A stretch of DNA of 64,000 nucleotides from MTP4 sp052056915 (lineage in GTDB: Archaea > Halobacteriota > Methanosarcinia > Methanosarcinales > Methanosarcinaceae). The notes under the pieces are model-generated. The model did not search any database and was not told where the DNA came from. It worked only from the letters and a program-made list of their open reading frames with translations. A program made the translations under genes and the position numbers. Positions 51,718 through 60,886 of the stretch are shown piece by piece. Positions within the stretch are counted from its first letter, which is position 1; every line of letters starts with the position of its first letter. Where the stretch lies: assembly GCF_052056915.1 (NCBI RefSeq), contig NZ_CP195119.1, forward strand, positions 3,410,001 through 3,474,000, read 5' to 3'.

Positions 51718-52206
51718 TCAGGACACCGCAAAATAGTCTTCATCCGAGACGCCGTTGTAAGTAATGAATTTGATAAAATATTCGTTGCCCGTACTAACTG
51801 AAGTCCTTACAGTAATCTTGATCGTGTCACTCTTCTGCCACTCCCCTGTACCGCCGTTTTCTATTGAATATCTCCAGCTCGGAACTCCAGTTCCAGTTTC
51901 GTCATAAGGGATCCTCATAAAATTCCCGCTTTCCCCGAAAAAGAGGTCCGAATTGTCGACGAGGTTTGGAGAGATATGATTATCCCCTACATTCTTTATC
52001 CAGATGTATACTTCCGTGCCTTCCGGGTTGCTGGCTGCATGAATGATCTTTATGTTCGTGTCAATTTGATCCTTGAGGATATTTGTGGAGCTTACTACCG
52101 GATCTCCCGCACTGAGAATTGACGGGGTTACTGCAGCTACGAATCCAGCAGCACAGATGACAGATGCGATCGTGATAATCGCAGTACTTATCGTTTCTCC
52201 ACTCAT
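51718..52206 (-). CDS. flaG: Archaellum stator-type protein FlaG (ArlG), cluster 2
   Basis: A 162-residue protein with the N-terminal helix ISTAIITIASVICAAGFVAA and an outer domain (VYIWIKNVGDNHISPNLVD, SDLFFGESGNFMRIPYDE, WQKSDTIKITVR). It matches the cluster-1 FlaG from end to end (MSGETI start; YNGVSDEDYFAVS end). FlaG/FlaF heteromers are thought to anchor the motor to the S-layer. Confidence 0.85.
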   Translation of the reverse strand: MSGETISTAIITIASVICAAGFVAAVTPSILSAGDPVVSSTNILKDQIDTNIKIIHAASNPEGTEVYIWIKNVGDNHISPNLVDNSDLFFGESGNFMRIPYDETGTGVPSWRYSIENGGTGEWQKSDTIKITVRTSVSTGNEYFIKFITYNGVSDEDYFAVS

Positions 52207-52217
52207 GGCGTATCATA

Positions 52218-53054
52218 TCAGTTTAATGACAGTCCATTTTGCTTGCTTCCTTCTCCGTTCCGGGAACTTTTATCGTAGAAGCTTTGCGTATTCTGACCGG
52301 ATTCCCCTGGGTTCAGGATTTCGTTTAACTGGGATATTACGGTAATGTTGTCTTTCATTGTTGCCTGGCTATCTTCAAGCACATCGGCTGTGGAGAGTTT
52401 TGCAATGTTCATTATGACATTTTTTGCATTCTCTGAAAGTTGTCCGGTAAGGGCATAGAGTTCCAGGACCTCCTCAAGCTTCTTCCTGCCTACCGTACTG
52501 AGTGTGTAATCGGTCCACCTCATCAGCCCTACAAGGGTATAGGTGTTGATTCCGTTTTCTATTGTAATCTTCGGAACCTCCTGGGGTGTTTCTTCGGGTT
52601 CTGCCTGTTCTTCCTGAATCTCAGGCCCCTCTGCGATTTTCGGAACTTTCGGTGCTGGCTCCTGAGGTATTTCCTGAATTTCAAGCTGGCTTTCAGTTTT
52701 TTCATCTTCAGGATTTTCAAGTCTGAACTTCTTCACTTCAACTGCACTAAATTTTTCCTCGATAGGTAACGCTTTTGCTTCGGAGACTTCTTCGTTTTCC
52801 TCGTTAATCATATCTTCAATATCTTCTGCAGCCGGAATCTCTTTTATTTGGGGATTTTCAATTGCAGGAAACCCGTTTGCTTCCGGTAATTTTTCTCTCA
52901 TCCCGGCCATATTTCCTATTGCCTGTCCCGGGCTTCGGAAGGGGTTTTCCATGTCATTGACCGTCTCCCGGACATCCAGGAGTAAGGCTTTGATTTCCCC
53001 TTTGATGATTTTGAATTCGGTTTCCAGGGTCGCGACTCTGTCCTCAATTTCCAT
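52218..53054 (-). CDS. flaD: Archaellum accessory protein of the FlaC/D/E type (ArlCDE), cluster 2
   Basis: A 278-residue protein with an N-terminal coiled coil (VATLETEFKIIKGEIKALL), a long Glu/Pro/Lys-rich linker, and a C-terminal FlaD/E domain (YTLVGLMRWTDYTLSTVGRK, then LEEVLELYALTGQLSENAK). The linker is the least conserved part between the two clusters. Role: cytosolic ring, possible link to chemotaxis. No chemotaxis genes are present in the window. Confidence 0.88.
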   Translation of the reverse strand: MEIEDRVATLETEFKIIKGEIKALLLDVRETVNDMENPFRSPGQAIGNMAGMREKLPEANGFPAIENPQIKEIPAAEDIEDMINEENEEVSEAKALPIEEKFSAVEVKKFRLENPEDEKTESQLEIQEIPQEPAPKVPKIAEGPEIQEEQAEPEETPQEVPKITIENGINTYTLVGLMRWTDYTLSTVGRKKLEEVLELYALTGQLSENAKNVIMNIAKLSTADVLEDSQATMKDNITVISQLNEILNPGESGQNTQSFYDKSSRNGEGSKQNGLSLN

Positions 53055-53102
53055 GGCAGTACCTCAAAAAAGAAATGTAAGGGGTTAAAACCCCTTTTAC
53101 AT

Positions 53103-53699
53103 TTACATAATTACTGTGAAGGCGTCAAGGTCGAAAGGTGTTGTCCTTGTTACCGGGAGGGTTGCCCCGATCTTGGGCTTTACCTCAAGCTTGAACTCTC
53201 TGTTCACAGCATCATCTGCTGTCTGTAACTTGGCACTGTCCGGGACAGTAATGTTGAGTTCAACCTTTTCGTGCTGTTCGAGAACCTTGTCTCCATCATT
53301 GTCTCCAATGAAAGTCTTGTTCCAGCTTACATTGGATTCATAGAGCCCGGCATCCCAGTAAGAGACAACAAGCATATCATCTGAGCTGTCCGCTCCAATG
53401 TCAACGGGGGCCTGCCCGGCGGTGAGCTGGATGGTTACGAGAAGGTAGTCGAGGGTGTTGTCGGTGCTTCCTTCTACACCGATTACGTCTCCAGCGAGTT
53501 CGATGGAGGAGGTTGCCTGCTTGATACCTTCGTCAACGGTTGCTTTTGCTGTGTCGGAGGTTGAGAAACCTGCACCGAGCACTACGTAGGAGAAGACCGC
53601 TGCCACGACGATGAAAGCGGTCAGAACGATTGCGGATTCAAGCCCTGTGAAGGCTTTTTCATCCTTTCCAAATCTGCCGAATAACTTGTTAAACTTCAT
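53103..53699 (-). CDS. flaB: Archaellin FlaB (ArlB), cluster 2
   Basis: Filament subunit of 198 residues. The signal peptide is KDEKAFTG followed by LESAIVLTAFIVVAAVFSYV; cleavage is expected after Gly19. Sequons include NVS, NKT and NIT, so N-glycosylation is likely. An ATG two codons upstream (53705) is also in frame, but AGGTG stands eight bases before 53699. Much of the sequence equals the cluster-1 archaellin (GQAPVDIGADSSDDMLVVSY, DGDKVLEQHEKVELNITVP). Confidence 0.95.
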   Translation of the reverse strand: MKFNKLFGRFGKDEKAFTGLESAIVLTAFIVVAAVFSYVVLGAGFSTSDTAKATVDEGIKQATSSIELAGDVIGVEGSTDNTLDYLLVTIQLTAGQAPVDIGADSSDDMLVVSYWDAGLYESNVSWNKTFIGDNDGDKVLEQHEKVELNITVPDSAKLQTADDAVNREFKLEVKPKIGATLPVTRTTPFDLDAFTVIM

Positions 53700-53762
53700 T
53701 AGCATACACCTTTTTTCTCTATATAGTTTTTTATTTTTTCCATGTATGTGCGGGTTATTATC

Positions 53763-53778
53763 TTTTTTATATATTTTT
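53763..53778 (-). promoter_or_regulatory. TATA box for archaellum cluster 2
   Basis: On the minus strand AAAAATATATAAAAAA stands about 65 bases before the flaB start and gives a leader of about 40 bases. The region is surrounded by very AT-rich DNA. Confidence 0.5.
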
Positions 53779-54556
53779 CCCGCATGTATATATTAAAAAA
53801 TTATTAGGTTTGTGCACCAACCTCTATATTTTTTTCAATATATAAATGTTTACTAAAATAACACTATTATAATAATCATTTTTAACTTTTCTTAAAAATA
53901 ATTTCAAGAATAAAAAGAAATTTTTTATTATATCTTTTACTTTTTACTCTAAAAACAGTGTCCCGCAACTCTTTGTAATCTTATTTATCAATGCTATAAA
54001 CTTTATATTTTTATGAGTCATTTTATATATCTATCTTTATTATCGCAAACTTTATATAATATGCATTCTTCCCCAAATGTCTAATCTTTTTTAGTATATT
54101 ATTCACGATCGTTCTACGTTAATCTCTTTTTTCAATGGGTGCGATATTGGGCTTCACCCTTTTGATATTGTATGAATATTTCTTTATCGGGTTCTTGATA
54201 AGCAGGGCAGATTCATAATTTTTTTAGGTATATATAATATGAGTTATCTAAATAAACTATTATGATACTGATAAACTACTATTAATTTACTTAACTTATA
54301 ATTAGTTCAATGAAATAATGGGTGTTATAAAAATTGATATTAAAGAAAAGAGGCAATTGAAATAATTGAACTTAATCAAAAACAGCCTGAACAAAACCTC
54401 TCTGATAAAAAGCAAATGAAAAACAGCCTGAACAAAAACGATCTGAAAAAGAGCAAATGAAGAAAAGCAAATGAAGAAAAGCAAACGGTGATGATCCCGG
54501 AGAGTTCCGGTAAAAGCTGCAAAATTATATCACAAAAAATTCATTTTTTAAAAATT
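53779..54556. other. Long AT-rich intergenic region between archaellum cluster 2 and valS
   Basis: No gene is seen in nearly 800 bases. At 54379-54486 a 41-base unit (AAACAGCCTGAACAAAA, then AAGCAAATG) occurs twice and is followed by three short GAAAAGCAAATGAA-like units. The rest is nearly all A/T and may hold promoter-proximal control sites for flaB. Confidence 0.5.
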
Positions 54557-54582
54557 AAAGGGAAGGTAAGCCGGAGCTTACC
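54557..54582 (-). terminator. Hairpin terminator of valS
   Basis: On the minus strand GGTAAGC-TCCG-GCTTACC is followed by TTCCCTTTAATTTTT. The valS stop codon (TAA) lies inside the left arm. It resembles an intrinsic terminator. Confidence 0.55.
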
Positions 54583-57187
54583 TGACGATTACAACGACAA
54601 CCCCGTTGACGTCAAGGACGTCGACTTCCCTGCCGCCGGAAATGACTTCTTTTCTGATTTCAACGGCTTCGGGTTCGAGTTCGATTGTTTCTCCGTTTAC
54701 GTCCACTACGATTTTTCCGGAGGCTGCCTGTTCCTCAATAGCTGCAGGGTCTGCTGCTTTGAGGGCTTTTACGATTGCTCCTGCTTCTTTCCTGAACCTG
54801 GGGCCCAGGATGCCCATGTCCGGTTTGACTTCAACGGGCACGTGTTCGAAAGAAGGAGCGCCTTCGATCAGTTCTACTTCCGTGTTCGTGGCGCCTGTAA
54901 TGTCTCCGGTGTCGATGTCTGCGTTGTAGATCTCGATCTTCTTCAGGGGGGCGTTCAGGGCAATCTTATGGTCGGACTTGTACCTGCGGACTTCACTCGT
55001 AATGTCCTTGATAAGTTCTCCTGCAGCTTCGAATTCCTCGCTGATCAGGCTTTCGTCCACTTCAGGCCAGGGCTGTGTGTGGACACTTTCCCTACCGAGC
55101 CTGGAGTAGAGCTCTTCTGCGAAGAAGGGGACAAAGGGTGCGAGCAGGCGGGAAAGGGTGTCCGTTGTCCTGTAGAGCACGTACTGTGCGGCTTTCTTGC
55201 CTTCGGGTTCGTCGCCGTAGAGCCTGCCTTTCACAAGTTCCAGGTAGTTGTCAGCAAGGATTTCCCAGGCAAAACCCCTTATGGCCTTGAAGGTGGAATC
55301 GAACTGGTAGCCGTCCATTTCCTCTGTTGCGGTCCGGACGAGCCTGTTCAGTTTGCTGAGCAGCCACCTGTCGATTGCTAGCAGGTTTTCTGTCTGGAAG
55401 TTCTCAGCGTCTTCAGACCCGAATTCTTTCAGGTGGGACATGGAGAAGCGGTAGATGCTCCACATCTTCTGGAGGAACCTGGAAGCTGAGACCACATCCT
55501 TCCACCTGAACATAACGTCCGAACCGGTGGAGCCGCCAACGGCACCCCACTGCCTGAAGGCATCCGCACTGTAGTCCTTGAGAACTTCTTCGGGAGAGAT
55601 AACGTTTCCAAGGGACTTGCTCATCTTGTGCCCATCGGGACCGAGCACCATCCCGTTGACCACGATGGAGTCCCAGGGCCTTTTGTCTTCCAGGGCCAGG
55701 CTCCTGAGGATCGTGTAAAAAGCCCAGGTCCGGATGATGTCATGCCCCTGGGGACGGATCTGGGTCGGAAGCCGCAGTTCCCGGTCGCTTTCCCAGCCCG
55801 AGACGTGCAGTGCGGTGATAGACGAGTCCATCCAGGTGTCCAGCACATCGGTTTCAGGCTCAAACTCCGTGGAGCCGCAGGAACAGGCTCTCTTTGGTAC
55901 GTTTTCATTGGGGTCAATCGGGAGCCAGCTTTCCTCTGCGATCATTACTTCCCCGCAATGTTTGCAGTACCAGATGGGAATAGGGGTTGCAAAGATCCTC
56001 TGCCTGGAAATGCACCAGTCCCATTCCATGGTCCCTGTCCAGTTCTCAAGCCTGACCTTCATGTACTCAGGGACCCACTCTATCTCGTCGGCTTTTTCCA
56101 GGATGCCTTTCTGGTTGATCTTGACAAACCACTGGGGCTCGGAAAGGATTTCAATGGGTGTGCTGCAGCGCCAGCAGAGTCCCACGTTCTGGTCCAGGGG
56201 TTTCTGGTCGTAGATGAAGCCTTCGGACTTAAGGTCCTCGATGACAACCTGCCTGCACTCCTTAAGACCCAGGCCTTCGTACTTGCCTGCTGCTTTTGTC
56301 ATCTTTCCTTCTTTGTCGATGGCTTTGATAAGGGGGAGGTGATGCTTGGTCCACCAGCGTACGTCCTGCTTGTCCCCGAAGGTACAGATCATAACTGCGC
56401 CTGTCCCGAACCCGGATTCGACTGCGTCGTCTGTGATTAGGGGAACTTCCTGCCCGAAGAGGGGAACTTTGATCGTTTTTCCCACGAACTCTTTATAACG
56501 CTCGTCTTCCGGGTGAACGGCCACAGCCACACAGGCAGCCATGAGTTCGGGCCTGGTGGTGGCGATGTCGACTTTATCGAAGTGGACGAAGTTCAGCTTT
56601 GTCTGCCCTGCTTCGTACTCGACTTCCGCAAAAGCGATGGCGGTTTCACAGCGCGGGCACCAGTTGACCGGGTGTTCTTCATGGTAGATATGCCCGTCGT
56701 TGTACATTTTGACAAAGGATTTCTGGGTCTTTACGAAGTACTCGGGTTCCATGGTGACGAATTCGTTGCTCCAGTCCACGGAGAAGCCCAGGCGCAGCAT
56801 TGTCTGGCGCATCTTATCAATGTTTCCGGCAGTAAGTTCCCGGCACATCTTACGGAATTCCGCTCTTGGGACCTGGTTTTTCGTAATTCCGTGGATTTCT
56901 TCAACCTTTACTTCGGTAGGCAGCCCGTGGCAGTCCCAGCCCTGGGGAAACATAACGTTATACCCGCGCATCCTCTTGTAGCGGGCGACAAAGTCGATAT
57001 AGCACCAGTTAAGGGCGTTTCCGATGTGGAAGTTGCCTGTGGGATATGGTGGGGGGGTATCAATAATATACTGGGGGCGGGAGTCTTCTCCCCAGTTGAA
57101 GTGGTACATGGAGAGATTCCACTGCTCCATCCATTTCGGTTCAACTTCATGAGGGTTATATTCTTTTGGAATTTCTGATTCCGTCAT
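54578..57187 (-). CDS. valS: Valyl-tRNA synthetase
   Basis: Class I synthetase of 869 residues that charges tRNA-Val. It has the HIGH-type motif PPYPTGNFHIGNALNW (near 45-60), the KMSKS motif GHKMSKSLGN (about 520), the editing CP1 domain with ATTRPELMAACVAV and GAVMICTFGDKQDVRWW, and zinc-finger-like pairs WCPRCETAI and CKHCGEVMI. The C-terminal anticodon-binding domain ends with a beta-rich tail (GREVDVLDVNGVVVVIV). The length is normal for archaea. The ATG has a weak ribosome site. No other gene is in the operon. Confidence 0.97.
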   Translation of the reverse strand: MTESEIPKEYNPHEVEPKWMEQWNLSMYHFNWGEDSRPQYIIDTPPPYPTGNFHIGNALNWCYIDFVARYKRMRGYNVMFPQGWDCHGLPTEVKVEEIHGITKNQVPRAEFRKMCRELTAGNIDKMRQTMLRLGFSVDWSNEFVTMEPEYFVKTQKSFVKMYNDGHIYHEEHPVNWCPRCETAIAFAEVEYEAGQTKLNFVHFDKVDIATTRPELMAACVAVAVHPEDERYKEFVGKTIKVPLFGQEVPLITDDAVESGFGTGAVMICTFGDKQDVRWWTKHHLPLIKAIDKEGKMTKAAGKYEGLGLKECRQVVIEDLKSEGFIYDQKPLDQNVGLCWRCSTPIEILSEPQWFVKINQKGILEKADEIEWVPEYMKVRLENWTGTMEWDWCISRQRIFATPIPIWYCKHCGEVMIAEESWLPIDPNENVPKRACSCGSTEFEPETDVLDTWMDSSITALHVSGWESDRELRLPTQIRPQGHDIIRTWAFYTILRSLALEDKRPWDSIVVNGMVLGPDGHKMSKSLGNVISPEEVLKDYSADAFRQWGAVGGSTGSDVMFRWKDVVSASRFLQKMWSIYRFSMSHLKEFGSEDAENFQTENLLAIDRWLLSKLNRLVRTATEEMDGYQFDSTFKAIRGFAWEILADNYLELVKGRLYGDEPEGKKAAQYVLYRTTDTLSRLLAPFVPFFAEELYSRLGRESVHTQPWPEVDESLISEEFEAAGELIKDITSEVRRYKSDHKIALNAPLKKIEIYNADIDTGDITGATNTEVELIEGAPSFEHVPVEVKPDMGILGPRFRKEAGAIVKALKAADPAAIEEQAASGKIVVDVNGETIELEPEAVEIRKEVISGGREVDVLDVNGVVVVIVR

Positions 57188-57553
57188 GTAAAAACACTCC
57201 GATGATTGGGGAATAGTGTAAGAATTTCTTGGGTTTTAGAGTGCTTGCGATTATTTAAATATATCTGGTTTGGGGCAGATACGAGAGCTCCAATCTAAAA
57301 CCCGGAATCGCTGTAACCTTCCACTCTTAATAAAGAAAACGGGTTAAAAGGCAGGAAATAGATAAAAAGTGGAGGGCCTGAAAAAAAGAGGGGAGTTTGT
57401 ACATAACTCTTAATTGCCTTGCTAACTTTTAACTGCCTTGCTTTTTCCCGGAGGGATGATTCAGTAGTAATGGGGAAATGTGAGAATATGTTAGATTAAT
57501 TTTTTTCTTTATTCTTACTTTGATTTTTTCCTTGCTTTTTCTTTATTCATTCT
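57188..57553. other. Intergenic region before valS
   Basis: No gene is seen. The minus-strand promoter of valS probably lies around 57240-57265 (TTTAAATATAT), near the start. T-rich DNA at 57500-57545 could terminate on either strand. Confidence 0.4.
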
Positions 57554-58207
57554 TCACGCATAGCGCCAGGCATCATGGATGTGCATCGCATTCATCCCCA
57601 GGCTCTGGGGTGGATAGATATCGTTTTCAGGTGTGTCTCCGACGGAGAGAACTTCGTGGGGTTCGAGGCCCAGCTGGTTGAGAGCCATTTGAAAGAGCCG
57701 GGTATCAGGTTTCTTTATTTTGTGGTCTGAAGAGAGGATTACATGGTCAAAATAATCATATAAGCCTAAGAAACGTAATTCCTGTTCAGTAAAGACCCTC
57801 TGGGCATTGGAAACAATGCATTTGGGGACATGCCTGTATTTTTCAAGGAGCGCCCGGCTCTGGGGATAAGCTTCCAGCCTTTTGATGGATGCGGTCCTGA
57901 ATATTTTCGCAGTTTCGATACCCAGCCAGCAGGGATCAATTTCACGGAAAGCGTTTTCGGCACAGATCTCTTCAAATATCTCTTCGATACGGATATCGGG
58001 GTGCTGCTGTCCGGACTTCCCCAACCTGTCTACAACCTTCCACTTATATACATCCCTGAGCCGCTCGGGCTCTATCCTTACTCCCTGGTAGAGCAGCCAG
58101 TGGCTGACGCGCTGGTTCGTTTCCCTGCTTCTCTCATCGGTTTTAATGTTGATGAGGGTTTTATAACAGTCAAAAATTAAGCCTTTTATCCTTCCGTTTT
58201 GTAGCAT
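57554..58207 (-). CDS. HAD-family hydrolase, paralogue 1 (shortest)
   Basis: A 217-residue HAD-superfamily protein. Motif I is LIFDCYKTLINIKTDE (nucleophile Asp, then DxYxT instead of DxDxT). Motif II is CIVSNAQR, motif III is KIKKPDTRLF and motif IV is SVGDTPENDI. It is close to the REG-2/haloacid-dehalogenase group. GGAGGG before ATG is a good ribosome site. It lacks the 30-60-residue N-terminal extension of the other two paralogues. Substrate unknown. Confidence 0.85.
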   Translation of the reverse strand: MLQNGRIKGLIFDCYKTLINIKTDERSRETNQRVSHWLLYQGVRIEPERLRDVYKWKVVDRLGKSGQQHPDIRIEEIFEEICAENAFREIDPCWLGIETAKIFRTASIKRLEAYPQSRALLEKYRHVPKCIVSNAQRVFTEQELRFLGLYDYFDHVILSSDHKIKKPDTRLFQMALNQLGLEPHEVLSVGDTPENDIYPPQSLGMNAMHIHDAWRYA

Positions 58208-58658
58208 TGATACCCTCCAATTTAATTTTCTTCATTTTTTTCAATATTTCTTCTTTTTTCGTTTTGTCTATGATTTTTTTCTCTTATAACCCCTAATAAT
58301 ATGGGTGAATATATAGTTTACCCAAATATATATGCATATTACACATATATCTATATACTTTGGCTTATTTCAAATGGACACCTGATAAGATTCGGCCATA
58401 AAAATTCAACACAAAATCCCCGAATCTTCAGGGCAGAGGCCGGATACAAGGCCAAAATACCAAATATATTAAAAAAGATTTCGGAATTTTTTCCGGAAAT
58501 CGAAAGAGTGGGGGGAAATGTGACAGAATGGTATGGATATTGAAAAAATGGCTATAGGATATGTATAAAAAAGGAGGGGGAAGCAACACAGGAAGACCCG
58601 GGCTATCCGGGCTGTTTAACAGGCTTGAATTGTGAAGACATTTCTTATTTTTTCAAAG
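58208..58658. other. Intergenic region between HAD paralogues 1 and 2
   Basis: No gene is seen. An 80-codon plus-strand frame at 58301-58543 is AT-rich and without motif. TTTACCCAAATATATATGC at 58317-58335 may be a promoter for the gene on the left. Confidence 0.35.
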
Positions 58659-59453
58659 TTAATCTTTTACCCCGTAAAACTCCCAGGCATCCTCGATCTG
58701 CATGGCGCACATCCCGAGTTTGTGAGCGGGCAGAATCTCATTTTCATAAGAGTCCCCGATGGACAGCACACACTTTGGTTCGAGTTCCAGTCCCAGTTTC
58801 TTGAGCGCTTCCATGAAGAGCCTGAGGTCCGGCTTTTTATAGCCGAGGTCTGAGGAAAAGATAACGAAATCGAAGTAGTCGTAGAAGCCAAGGTATCTCA
58901 GTTCCATTTCGGAAAAGACCCGCTGCCCGTTGGAGATTATGCATTTAGGAATGTTTATACAGTGCTCGATAAGCTTTATGCTCTGGGGAAAGGGCCGGAG
59001 TTTTCGGATAGACGCCGCTCTGAATACCTTTGCGGTTTCGACTCCCAATTTTTTTTCATCAATTCTCCAGACTGCGTGATCTTTGCAGATCTCACTGAAG
59101 ACCTCTTCCACCTTTACTTCCGGGTATTCTTCTTCGGACCTGTCCATCCTTTCCTTTACTTTCAATTCATAAGTATGCCGCAGTTTTTCAGGCCTGATCT
59201 TTACACCCTGGTATGCAAGCCACATTGTCACCCTTTCGTAGGTCTCCAGGTCATCTTCGTCAGTGTGGATATCGATAAGAGTCTGGTAGCAGTCAAAGAT
59301 GATCCCTTTTATGGGACTCCCCTCACATACGGTTCTTGTTATCGAAACCCTTTCTATCACAGGTGGGACACTTAGTTCTCCGGTCTTTTCCATTCGGTAA
59401 CTTTTAAGTACGCTTTCGATTCCTTCCCCCTGTATCTTGTAGCTTTCCAACAT
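58659..59453 (-). CDS. HAD-family hydrolase, paralogue 2
   Basis: A 264-residue HAD protein. After an N-terminal extension of about 50 residues, motif I is GIIFDCYQTLIDIHTDE, then RPFPQSIKLIEHCINIPKCI, motif II CIISNGQRVFSEME, motif III GYKKPDLRLFMEALKKL and motif IV VLSIGDSYENEI. The frame opens at GTG 59477, but AGGGAGAGG before ATG 59453 is the better signal. Its sequence is closer to paralogue 3 than to paralogue 1. Function unknown. Confidence 0.85.
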   Translation of the reverse strand: MLESYKIQGEGIESVLKSYRMEKTGELSVPPVIERVSITRTVCEGSPIKGIIFDCYQTLIDIHTDEDDLETYERVTMWLAYQGVKIRPEKLRHTYELKVKERMDRSEEEYPEVKVEEVFSEICKDHAVWRIDEKKLGVETAKVFRAASIRKLRPFPQSIKLIEHCINIPKCIISNGQRVFSEMELRYLGFYDYFDFVIFSSDLGYKKPDLRLFMEALKKLGLELEPKCVLSIGDSYENEILPAHKLGMCAMQIEDAWEFYGVKD

Positions 59454-59700
59454 ATTTCCTCTCCCTGAAGTGCCCACTCACAGAATATCTTTCCTTAAAA
59501 TGTCTCCCACAAAATATCTTCCTCTTGAACTATATTATTCACGTTTCCTTATATGTTTATAGGTGAAGTTTCTTTTTAATCAATCTGCAAATTTCTAAAA
59601 AGTCAATATCGATGTCAAAAATGTAGTTATATGTGCCTTTTCAAAATTTTCAAAGGATTTTCAAAAAAGAATTTACGGGATCAATTCCCGTGTTACAAGT

Positions 59701-60561
59701 TCACTTCTTCAGCCCGAACTTCTCCCAGGCTTCCTCGATGTCCATGGCCCGCATCCCAAGCTTTCTGGCGGGGAGAAGCTCATTTTCATAGGAATCTCCA
59801 ACGGACATTACGCACTTGGGCTGGAACTCCAGGCCCATCCTCTTAAGTGCGGTCATGAAAAGCCTGAGGTCCGGTTTCTTGTACCCGACGTCCGAGGAAA
59901 AGATCACGAAGTCGAAGTAGTCATAAAGTCCCAGGTACCTCAGTTCAAGTTCGGAAAAGACCCGCTGCCCGTTGGAGATGATGCATTTCGGGATATTGAT
60001 GCAGTGCTCGATCAGCTTTATACTCTGGGGAAACGGAAGGAGTTTTCGGATTGAAGCAGCCCTGAAGACCCTTGAGGTGTCAACACCCAGGCGTTTTTCG
60101 TTGATCCTCCACACTGCATTTTCCCCGCAGATCTCTGCAAAAACCTCTTCAACCCTCACCTCGGGGTATGTTTCCGGAGACTCGTCCATCCTTTCCTTTA
60201 CCTTTAGCATATAGGAATCCTTGAGTTTCTCCGGTTTTACAACGACTCCCTGATATGCCAGCCACCTGCTAACCGTTTTATAGGTTTCATGGCTGTGCTC
60301 ATCGGTGTCAATATCAATAAGGGTCTGATAGCAGTCAAAAATGACCCCTTTGATCTGGCAGCTTTCAAATATTTCTTCTCCTTCTCCTTCCTGTTCTCCT
60401 TCTTCTTCTCTTTCCCCGGGCTTTTCGATGGGATAGCTCAGGAATGGATTCAATCTTCCCGCTATTTCCGGTTCGTAGATTTCTGAAATATTTTCCCCCT
60501 CCCATATTCCCCTTTTTACCCGACATCCTTCAGATATGCCAGAGCTTTTTGAAAATTTCAT
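59701..60561 (-). CDS. HAD-family hydrolase, paralogue 3
   Basis: A 286-residue HAD protein. An acidic N-terminal extension of about 70 residues (GEREEEGEQEGEGEEIFES) precedes motif I GVIFDCYQTLIDIDTDE, motif II CIISNGQRVFSELE, motif III GYKKPDLRLFMTALKRM and motif IV VMSVGDSYENEL. Most of the core is identical to paralogue 2. It is next to an APH-like kinase gene (60887-61831). No ribosome site is clear. Confidence 0.85.
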   Translation of the reverse strand: MKFSKSSGISEGCRVKRGIWEGENISEIYEPEIAGRLNPFLSYPIEKPGEREEEGEQEGEGEEIFESCQIKGVIFDCYQTLIDIDTDEHSHETYKTVSRWLAYQGVVVKPEKLKDSYMLKVKERMDESPETYPEVRVEEVFAEICGENAVWRINEKRLGVDTSRVFRAASIRKLLPFPQSIKLIEHCINIPKCIISNGQRVFSELELRYLGLYDYFDFVIFSSDVGYKKPDLRLFMTALKRMGLEFQPKCVMSVGDSYENELLPARKLGMRAMDIEEAWEKFGLKK

Positions 60562-60886
60562 TTGATAAGGTTATTTAATAAGTTAATCTTGATATCATGA
60601 GTTCCGTGACCTGAAAAGGGAACTTCCCGGCCCCTGAACGGACTTCCCCTGTTTTAAGATATATACCCTGTAATGTGGTGAACTCCCTCTTCTTCACCCC
60701 GGTTCCCTCAGCAAAATATCTTCCCTCTAATTATATAATATTGACCTTTACTAACCTTAAAGGCTCTGTGAAGCCCTAAAAGTCTTATCAAAATAAACAT
60801 GCAAAGTGCAGGTTTGTAAAAACAGGTTTCACTATTTTTTAATTATTTGCAGCTTTCCATATCTTTTATCTTTTATCTTTTATCTT
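60562..60886. other. Intergenic region between HAD paralogue 3 and the kinase-like gene
   Basis: No gene. A 7-base repeat (ATCTTTT, four and a half copies) at 60861-60895 runs into the stop codon of the kinase-like gene. Confidence 0.5.
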
